7,639 nt of DNA from NCBI GenBank assembly GCA_030425615.1, contig JAUIAI010000102.1, forward strand, positions 1 to 7,639, in the 5' to 3' direction. The notes beneath the pieces are model-generated. The model did no database searches, was not told where the DNA came from, and saw nothing but the letters and a program-made list of their open reading frames with translations. Source of the stretch: Gammaproteobacteria bacterium (GTDB lineage Bacteria > Pseudomonadota > Gammaproteobacteria > Burkholderiales > Burkholderiaceae_E). This document shows positions 1-4,804 of this stretch, piece by piece (the stretch's first letter is position 1; each line of letters starts with the position of its first letter). The position numbers were made by a program, and so were the translations under genes.

Positions 1-3
1 CGC

Positions 4-723
4 ATGCAGGACTTCCTCGAGCGCCTGCACCGCGCCACGCCGCCCACCTGGGTCACCCATACCCTCCTCGGTGTGAACGTCGTCGTGTTCGTCGTGGCCG
101 CCGCCCTGGGTGTGAGCATGCTCTCCCCGCGCGCCGACCAGCTGCTGGCCCTGGGCGGCAATTTCCTGCCCTACACGCTCGAGCAACCCTGGCGACTGGT
201 GACGGCGATGTTCCTGCATGCCGGCATCATCCACATCGGATTCAACATGTGGGCGCTGCGCGATCTCGGACAGATCGCCGAGCGCTTCTACGGCAACTGG
301 CAATATCTGGTGATCTACGCCACCTCGGGCGTGTTCGCCTCGCTCGCCAGCCTCTACTTCTCCGCCTCGGAAGCGGTCTCGGTCGGAGCCTCCGGCGCGA
401 TCTTCGGAGTGGCCGGCGCGATCCTGGCCGCCGTCCTCACCAAACCCAGGATGCTCCCGGCGCCGCTGGTCGTGCACATGCGCCGCTCGATGTTCATTTT
501 CGTGGGATACGCGCTTTTCATGGGCTTCACGGTCCCGGTGATCGACAACTCGGCCCACGTGGGCGGGCTGGTCAGCGGTTTCCTCATGGCCACCCTGATG
601 TCGGTGCGCTTCGACTGGGACGATTTCCGGGCCAACGCGTGGCGCAGCGCGCTGCTGGCCGTGGCCGGAGCGCTGGTGGCGGGCACGGTCCTCTGGCGGC
701 TCGTTCCGGCACCGGCTCCCTGA
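4..723 (+). CDS. Rhomboid family intramembrane serine protease
   Basis: Rhomboids are inner-membrane serine proteases that cut transmembrane segments of client proteins with a Ser-His dyad. The 239-residue protein shows the family hallmarks. W63-R64 lies in the L1 region. H72, H77 and N81 (oxyanion side) lie in the second helix. The GxSG motif is G128-A-S130-G131, making Ser130 the nucleophile, and the catalytic His is H185 in SAHVGG. Hydrophobic segments fall roughly at 19-38, 70-87, 100-118, 128-146, 162-180, 185-202 and 214-231, suggesting a 6+1 membrane topology. There is no rhomboid zinc-finger or cytosolic accessory domain. The ATG is the first in the window, but the frame is open to the window edge, so a start further upstream cannot be excluded. 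The gene is 129 bases before ybgC and apparently separate from the Tol operon. Its substrate is unknown. Confidence 0.92.
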   Translation: MQDFLERLHRATPPTWVTHTLLGVNVVVFVVAAALGVSMLSPRADQLLALGGNFLPYTLEQPWRLVTAMFLHAGIIHIGFNMWALRDLGQIAERFYGNWQYLVIYATSGVFASLASLYFSASEAVSVGASGAIFGVAGAILAAVLTKPRMLPAPLVVHMRRSMFIFVGYALFMGFTVPVIDNSAHVGGLVSGFLMATLMSVRFDWDDFRANAWRSALLAVAGALVAGTVLWRLVPAPAP

Positions 724-750
724 CTCCGCTCTTTCCCTCCCCCGGCCGAT

Positions 751-770
751 GCGGCGCCGGCGACCGCCGC
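751..770 (+). terminator. Weak GC hairpin after the rhomboid gene, possible terminator
   Basis: A perfect 6-bp stem, GCGGCG (751-756) with CGCCGC (765-770), closes an 8-base loop. It starts 28 bases after the rhomboid stop. Only a short, imperfect T-rich stretch (CATTGTT) follows, so it is at best a weak intrinsic terminator. In DNA this GC-rich, such hairpins also arise by chance. Confidence 0.25.
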
Positions 771-773
771 CAT

Positions 774-782
774 TGTTAGAAT
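774..782 (+). promoter_or_regulatory. Candidate extended -10 promoter for ybgC-tolQRA
   Basis: TGTTAGAAT fits the extended -10 pattern TGn-TATAAT, with one mismatch in the hexamer (TAGAAT, 777-782). It sits in the only AT-richer patch of the gap. No convincing -35 hexamer lies 16-18 bases upstream, which an extended -10 can tolerate. Transcription would begin near 788-790 and give a leader of about 64 bases that includes the 804-837 inverted repeat. E. coli also has a promoter ahead of ybgC. The call rests on motif appearance only. Confidence 0.4.
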
Positions 783-803
783 CCTCGAATTGTCCCGTTT
801 TCA

Positions 804-837
804 CCGGGGCCTGGCGTGAGTCGTCACAAGGCCCCGG
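804..837 (+). promoter_or_regulatory. Strong stem-loop in the ybgC leader
   Basis: CCGGGGCCT (804-812) and AGGCCCCGG (829-837) are perfect 9-base reverse complements. A second 4-bp stem lies inside, GTGA (816-819) with TCAC (824-827), around the loop GTCG. The hairpin ends 15 bases before the ybgC ATG. No T-run follows, so a classical terminator is unlikely. An mRNA-leader element affecting ybgC translation or mRNA stability is possible. The structure is seen directly; the function is inferred. Confidence 0.45.
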
Positions 838-852
838 ACAGCGGGCACCAAC

Positions 853-1377
853 ATGAAAGACCGAACTGATGCGACCGGCCGCGATCCGGACCGAAACGCG
901 GCGCGTGACCGGGCGCAGGGCCCGTTTCGGCCCTGGCGCGGCGAAGATGCCCCGAAACCGGGCGAAGCCCCTGCCACATTTCACTGGCCGGTCACGGTCT
1001 ACTACGAGGACACCGATGCCGGCGGAATCGTCTACTACGCCAATTACCTGCGATTCTTCGAGCGGGCCCGCACCGAATGGCTGCGCGCGCTCGGCGTCTC
1101 GCACCGCGACGCCGCCGAGCAGGACGGCATCCAGTTCGTCGTGCGCGACCTGCGCGTCGCCTACGACCTCCCTGCCCGGCTCGACGACCGCCTCACCATG
1201 CACCTGAACGTCACCGCGGTCCGTCGTGCATCGCTCGTGCTCCATCAGTGGGCGACCCGGACCGGGTCCGAATCCGTCGTGCTAGTCGAAGCCGACGTAC
1301 GAATCGCCGCCGTGCGTCGCGACAACGGGCGCCCTGCTGCCCTGCCCTCTCGTCTTCTGTCGAGGATCTCCGCGTGA
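853..1377 (+). CDS. ybgC: Tol-Pal associated acyl-CoA thioesterase YbgC, with N-terminal extension
   Basis: YbgC is a cytoplasmic hotdog-fold thioesterase of the 4-hydroxybenzoyl-CoA thioesterase family, acting on acyl-CoA or acyl-ACP and linked to phospholipid metabolism. The core begins near residue 43. It carries the signature YYEDTDAGGIVYYANYL, in which D55 aligns with the catalytic Asp18 of E. coli YbgC, followed by FFERARTEWLR. It ends with the usual ALPSRLL segment. The protein has 174 residues, against about 134 in E. coli. The excess is a highly charged, Arg/Asp-rich N-terminus of about 40 residues with no recognised domain. An in-frame stop at 817-819 precedes the ATG, and I found no ATG between residue 1 and the core, so the extension appears genuine unless a rare start codon is used. 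No clear Shine-Dalgarno sequence is visible. The stop codon overlaps the tolQ start. Confidence 0.93.
   Translation: MKDRTDATGRDPDRNAARDRAQGPFRPWRGEDAPKPGEAPATFHWPVTVYYEDTDAGGIVYYANYLRFFERARTEWLRALGVSHRDAAEQDGIQFVVRDLRVAYDLPARLDDRLTMHLNVTAVRRASLVLHQWATRTGSESVVLVEADVRIAAVRRDNGRPAALPSRLLSRISA
1362..1366 (+). promoter_or_regulatory. Ribosome binding site that fixes the tolQ GTG start
   Basis: GAGGA lies 7 bases before the GTG at 1374, inside the end of ybgC. It supports GTG 1374 as the tolQ start, although the frame stays open upstream to 1077. Confidence 0.65.
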
Positions 1378-2045
1378 ACGAACTCTCGATCCTGTCCCTC
1401 ATTGCCCAGGCCAGTCCGCTCGTCAAGCTCGTCATGGCGCTTCTGGTGCTGATGTCGCTGATGTCCTGGACGATCATCTTCCGAAAGCTGTTCGGCCTGA
1501 CCTCCGCGCGCCGCACGACGCGCTCGTTCGAGTCCGATTTCTGGAAGGACCGGGATCTCGGGTCGCTGTATCAGCAGATCCGCGAGGGCGACCGGGGTGC
1601 AGGGCCCCTGGGGCGCATTTTCGAGTCCGGCATGAGCGAGTACCTGAAGGGCCGGCAGCAGAAGGATCATCTCGACAACCGCACCATGGTCGACAACGCA
1701 CGCCGGGCGATGCGCGCCTCCACCCAGCGGGAGCTCGACCAGCTCGAGTCGGGTCTGGGCATGCTGGCCACGACGGGTTCGGTGAGCCCCTACATCGGCC
1801 TCTTCGGCACGGTCTGGGGCATCATGAACGCCTTTCGCGGCCTGGCCAACGTCGAGCAGGCCACGCTCGCCTCCGTCGCGCCCGGCATCGCCGAAGCGCT
1901 CGTGGCCACGGCCATCGGCCTGTTCGCGGCGATTCCCGCCGTGGTGGCCTACAACCGGTTCGCGAACACGATCGACCGCCTCACGGGCCGGTTCGACAGC
2001 TTCGTGGAAGAGTTCTCCAACATCCTGCAGCGCCAGACGCGTTGA
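1374..2045 (+). CDS. tolQ: TolQ, proton-channel subunit of the Tol-Pal motor
   Basis: TolQ is the MotA/TolQ/ExbB family subunit that forms the inner-membrane motor with TolR and uses the proton gradient to energise TolA. From the GTG it has 223 residues (E. coli about 230). Three membrane segments are visible: about 15-36, 131-155 and 168-194, with a large cytoplasmic loop between the first two. The family core PYIGLFGTVWGIMNAF (139-154) is intact. T146 and T179 match the channel-lining threonines T145 and T178 of E. coli. The GTG overlaps the ybgC TGA (GTGA, 1374-1377), implying translational coupling, and a Shine-Dalgarno sequence lies 7 bases upstream. The frame extends upstream inside ybgC, but starting there would add an Arg-rich sequence unlike the family. 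tolR follows after 35 bases. Confidence 0.96.
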   Translation: MNELSILSLIAQASPLVKLVMALLVLMSLMSWTIIFRKLFGLTSARRTTRSFESDFWKDRDLGSLYQQIREGDRGAGPLGRIFESGMSEYLKGRQQKDHLDNRTMVDNARRAMRASTQRELDQLESGLGMLATTGSVSPYIGLFGTVWGIMNAFRGLANVEQATLASVAPGIAEALVATAIGLFAAIPAVVAYNRFANTIDRLTGRFDSFVEEFSNILQRQTR

Positions 2046-2069
2046 TGACGGCCTTCGCGGCGCGCAACC

Positions 2070-2074
2070 GGGAG
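2070..2074 (+). promoter_or_regulatory. Ribosome binding site for tolR
   Basis: GGGAG ends 6 bases before the ATG at 2081 and favours that start over the in-frame ATGs at 2090 and 2120. Confidence 0.55.
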
Positions 2075-2080
2075 ACCTGA

Positions 2081-2518
2081 ATGCCAAGCATGAGTTCGCG
2101 CGGCGGCCGAGGCCGCCGGATGGTCAACGAGATCAACGTCGTGCCCTACATCGACGTGATGCTGGTGCTGCTCGTCATCTTCATGGTGACCGCCCCCCTG
2201 CTGTCGCCCGGCGTGATCGATCTGCCCACCGTGGGCAGCAGCCGGGTGAAGAAGGACGTCTACGTCGAGGTGCAGATCCCGAGCACGGGCTCGATGGTGC
2301 TGCTCCTCAAGAACAGCGACCAGTCCGTCAGCGAGGTTCCGGTCGAGGCCCCAGACCTCATCGAGAGCGTACGCACGCTGACCAACGGGGACCCCTCGGT
2401 CCCGGTGGTGATCAGCGCCGACAAGGTCGTGCTCTACGAACAGGTCATGAACGTCATGAACGAGCTCAAGTCGGCGGGCGTCCGCAAGGTGGGGCTGCTG
2501 GTCAAGAAGCCGAACTGA
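2081..2518 (+). CDS. tolR: TolR, ExbD/TolR family motor subunit
   Basis: TolR is a single-pass inner-membrane protein that pairs with TolQ; its periplasmic domain can engage peptidoglycan. The 145 residues fit the family (E. coli 142). A short basic cytoplasmic tail (residues 5-13) is followed by the conserved block MVNEINVVPYIDVMLVLLVI (14-33). D25 is the essential membrane Asp, equivalent to D23 of E. coli. The single membrane helix spans about 24-41. The periplasmic domain (about 45-145) ends with the typical SAGVRKVGLLVKKP segment. The ATG at 2081 is supported by GGGAG 6 bases upstream. The gene lies between tolQ and tolA in the standard order. Confidence 0.96.
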   Translation: MPSMSSRGGRGRRMVNEINVVPYIDVMLVLLVIFMVTAPLLSPGVIDLPTVGSSRVKKDVYVEVQIPSTGSMVLLLKNSDQSVSEVPVEAPDLIESVRTLTNGDPSVPVVISADKVVLYEQVMNVMNELKSAGVRKVGLLVKKPN

Positions 2519-2568
2519 CGGCCGCGCCCGCCCGGCGGCGGCGCTGAGCGAGCACTCCTCCCCGATCG

Positions 2569-4713
2569 ATGATCCGCGACTTCATAAACAACCTCACCGG
2601 CGAGACGGTGGCCTGGTTCGCCCAGGCCGACCGGGCGACCCTGCGGGCGTTCATGTTGTCGCTCGGCGTGCATCTGGCGCTGCTGTTGCTGCTGCTGTTC
2701 GGCGTGAACTTCAAGATCGAAGAACCGCCGCCCGTGGTGGCCGAGCTCTGGACCCCGGAAGATCTCGTCCAGCAGGATCCGGAGACGCCGGATGCCGCCG
2801 CGCGCCCCCCGGGCGAAAACGCGACGGCGCCCGAACCCGAACCCGAACCCCAGCCTCCCGAGACCGCCGATCCGGACACCATCAACGCTCCGGACACCCC
2901 GCGGCCGCCGGACGATCCTCTGACCCTGGCGATGCGCGAAAGGGCGCAACTGGCCGAAGAAGCCGAGATCCGGCGCGAACTCGAGCGACGGCTGCGCGAA
3001 GAAGCGCTCGAGCGCAAGCGCGAGGCCGATCGGCAGGCGGCGCTGGCCGAACAACGCCGCCTCGAGGAGCTCGAACGCCAGCGTCAGGCCGAGGAAGCGG
3101 CCCGCCTGGCCGAACAGCAGCGCATCGAGCGTGAGGCCGAGATCCGTCGCCAGCGCGAAGAAGCGGCGCGCCTGGAAGCGCAGCGAATGCGAGAGCTGGC
3201 GGAGCGCCAGGCGCGGCTGGCGGCCGAGGCAGCCGCGCGCAGAGAGGCCGAGGAACGGGCCCGCCGCGAGGCCGAGGCCCTGCGGCTCGCCCTCGAACAG
3301 CAGCGGCTCGAACGCGAGCGGGAGCGCATCGCCGAGGAGCAGCGACGAGCCGAAGAAGAACGCCAGCGGGCCGCCGAGGAGCGGCGCCGCATCGAAGAAC
3401 AGCAGCGATTGGCCGAGGAAGAGCGCCGCCGGGCCGAGGCCGAGCGGCAGCGCCTCGAGGAAGAGAAGCGCCAGGCGGAGGAAGAGCGCCGCCGCATCGA
3501 GGAGGAGAAGCGCCGCGCCGAAGAAGAGCGCCAGCGCATCGAAGAAGAGAAACGCCGCGCCGAGGAAGAGCGTCGCCGCATCGAGGAAGAGCAGCGAAGG
3601 GCCGAAGAGGAACGCCGCCGGATCGAGCAGGAGCAGCGCAGGGCCGAAGAGGAACGCCGCCGCATCGAGGAGGAGCAGCGCCGCGCCGAGGAGGAACGCC
3701 GCCGCATCGAAGAAGAGAAGCGCCGCGCCGAAGAGGAGCGTCAGCGCATCGAGCAGGAGAAGCGACAGGCGGAAGCCGAGCGCCAGCGGCTCGAAGAAGA
3801 AAAGCGCCAGGCCGAGGAGCAGCGCCGTCAGGAGCAGCTCGAACAGCAGCGGGCCGAGCAGGCGCGCCAGGAGAAACTCGCCCGGCTCGAGGCCGAGCGC
3901 CAGGCTGTGCAGGCGGCGCGCGAGGCGGCCGAACAGGAGCGCAGGGCCGCCGAGGAGGCCGCCCGCCAGGCGGCCGAGAGGCAGGCCGAACTCGAGGCAC
4001 AGGAAAAGGCGCGTCTGGAGGCCGAGCAGACGCGCGAACGCGAGGCTCAGCGCCAGCGCCAGGTCGAGGAAGAGCGTCGCAAGGCCGAGGCGGCCGCCCG
4101 GGCCAGGGCCCAGGCCGAGGCCCGCGAGCGCGAGGCCGCCGAGCGCAAGGCACGCGAAGAGAAAGCCCGTCAGGAGAAGGCCGCCCAGGAGCGCGAACGC
4201 CGGGAAGCCGAAGCGAAACGCAAGCGTGAGGCCGAGGAGAAGGCCCGCCGGGACGCCGAAGCGAAACAGCGTCGTGAACGCGAGGAACGCGAGGCCGAGG
4301 AGCGCCGCGCGGAAGTACTGGCGCGAATGCAGGCCATGGCCGGCTCGGGTTCGCCGGACGGATCCGCCGGCGGACGTGCGGCCGAGGGCGGGGCCAGCGG
4401 GACGCGCGGCACCCAGGGCGGATCGGGACGCGGCGACGCCGGCTATCGCGCCAAGCTCGTGGCCCTCATCCGCCAGAAGACCATCTATCGCATCCCTTCG
4501 GACCTGACCGGCAACCCGAAGGCGCTCTTCGACGTCTCCCTGAACCCGGTGACCGGCGAAGTCCTCAGCGTACGTCTGGTGCGGTCGTCCGGCGTGCCGT
4601 CCTGGGACGTTGCGGCCGAACGCGGCATCAAACGCGTCGGTCGCTTCCCCTGCGACGACCGCGGTGTCTGCCCGGCCCAATTGCGTATCTCGCACGGCCC
4701 GCGCGGCGATTGA
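2569..4713 (+). CDS. tolA: TolA, trans-periplasmic energy transducer with very long Glu/Arg helix
   Basis: TolA links the TolQR motor to TolB and Pal. Domain I is an N-terminal membrane helix (about 28-47) with the SxxxH motif (S31, H35) needed to contact TolQR in E. coli. A Pro/Glu-rich segment follows (51-117, with EPEPEPEP at 89-96), reminiscent of TonB. Domain II runs from 118 to 591 with no Gly or Pro, is built almost only of A, E, R, Q, K and L, and includes eight 14-residue repeats (303-414). A Gly/Ser-rich linker spans 592-623. Domain III (about 625-714) is a TonB/TolA C-terminal-type fold, with YRAKLVALIRQKTIY at its start and a Cys pair at C695/C701. The length is 714 residues against about 421 in E. 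coli; the excess lies mainly in domain II, which is Ala/Lys-rich in E. coli but Glu/Arg-rich here. No strong Shine-Dalgarno sequence precedes ATG 2569. M29 lies within the membrane helix and is a poor alternative start. Confidence 0.93.
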   Translation: MIRDFINNLTGETVAWFAQADRATLRAFMLSLGVHLALLLLLLFGVNFKIEEPPPVVAELWTPEDLVQQDPETPDAAARPPGENATAPEPEPEPQPPETADPDTINAPDTPRPPDDPLTLAMRERAQLAEEAEIRRELERRLREEALERKREADRQAALAEQRRLEELERQRQAEEAARLAEQQRIEREAEIRRQREEAARLEAQRMRELAERQARLAAEAAARREAEERARREAEALRLALEQQRLERERERIAEEQRRAEEERQRAAEERRRIEEQQRLAEEERRRAEAERQRLEEEKRQAEEERRRIEEEKRRAEEERQRIEEEKRRAEEERRRIEEEQRRAEEERRRIEQEQRRAEEERRRIEEEQRRAEEERRRIEEEKRRAEEERQRIEQEKRQAEAERQRLEEEKRQAEEQRRQEQLEQQRAEQARQEKLARLEAERQAVQAAREAAEQERRAAEEAARQAAERQAELEAQEKARLEAEQTREREAQRQRQVEEERRKAEAAARARAQAEAREREAAERKAREEKARQEKAAQERERREAEAKRKREAEEKARRDAEAKQRREREEREAEERRAEVLARMQAMAGSGSPDGSAGGRAAEGGASGTRGTQGGSGRGDAGYRAKLVALIRQKTIYRIPSDLTGNPKALFDVSLNPVTGEVLSVRLVRSSGVPSWDVAAERGIKRVGRFPCDDRGVCPAQLRISHGPRGD
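2920..4341 (+). other. TolA domain II: 474-codon Gly/Pro-free charged helix
   Basis: Residues 118-591 of TolA contain no Gly, Pro, Cys, aromatic, Asn or Ser residue. They are dominated by Glu, Arg, Ala and Gln, with Lys, Leu and a few Ile. Such a composition is expected to form one continuous alpha-helix or a helical bundle. At 0.15 nm per residue an extended helix would be about 70 nm, well beyond usual periplasm widths. The helix is inferred from composition, not computed. Confidence 0.8.
3475..3810 (+). repeat. Eight tandem 42-bp units (14-residue repeats) in tolA
   Basis: Eight in-frame units cover TolA residues 303-414 with the consensus AEEERRRIEEE(K/Q)RR. Units start at 3475, 3517, 3559, 3601, 3643, 3685, 3727 and 3769; the last is the most divergent (AEAERQRLEEEKRQ). 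Each unit is two heptads, with Ala then Ile at the first position. Two looser 21-residue units (residues 261-302) precede them. At DNA level the units differ at many synonymous sites (GAA/GAG, CGC/CGT/CGA/CGG/AGG, GCC/GCG), so the repeat is better kept in protein than in DNA. This argues against very recent slippage. Confidence 0.9.
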
Positions 4714-4721
4714 GGGTTCAC

Positions 4722-4760
4722 GGGTCGCCGACATTCGTCGCGTGAAGGGTTGCGCGACCC
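4722..4760 (+). promoter_or_regulatory. Overlapping inverted repeats between tolA and tolB
   Basis: Three pairings compete here. GGGTCGC (4722-4728) is the perfect reverse complement of GCGACCC (4754-4760). CGAC (4729-4732) pairs with GTCG (4737-4740) inside it. GTCGCG (4737-4742) can instead pair with CGCGAC (4753-4758). The element begins 8 bases after the tolA stop and no T-run follows. It could slow or partly end the upstream transcript, protect the tolA mRNA end, or overlap control of the tolB promoter. The function is inferred. Confidence 0.35.
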
Positions 4761-4771
4761 TCCGATATACT
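4742..4771 (+). promoter_or_regulatory. Candidate tolB-pal-cpoB promoter
   Basis: TATACT (4766-4771) matches the -10 consensus at 5 of 6 positions. A weak -35, GTGAAG (4742-4747, 3 of 6), lies 18 bases upstream. Transcription would start near 4778, just before the AAGGAG site of tolB. E. coli likewise has an internal promoter ahead of tolB. The -35 is poor, so confidence is moderate. Confidence 0.4.
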
Positions 4772-4787
4772 TCCGTCATCTGATGGC

Positions 4788-4793
4788 AAGGAG
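4788..4793 (+). promoter_or_regulatory. Strong ribosome binding site before tolB
   Basis: AAGGAG is the best Shine-Dalgarno match noticed in the window. It lies 11 bases before the ATG at 4805, a slightly long spacing, and supports that start over the ATG at 4883, which has no clear site. Confidence 0.6.
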
Positions 4794-4804
4794 CTGCTCG
4801 CGTC

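Noticed and set aside
1077..1373. Upstream extension of the tolQ frame inside ybgC
   Set aside because: The translation is Arg-rich and unlike TolQ; the GTG at 1374 has a Shine-Dalgarno site and gives the normal family length.
3475..3810. Tandem 42-bp units considered as a CRISPR or non-coding repeat array
   Set aside because: Units are contiguous without spacers, in frame, and conserved at protein rather than DNA level.
3131..4507. Open frame of 458 codons on the + strand inside tolA in another frame
   Set aside because: Its Arg/Ser/Ala-rich low-complexity translation is a frame-shifted copy of the Glu/Arg repeat, with no recognisable domain.
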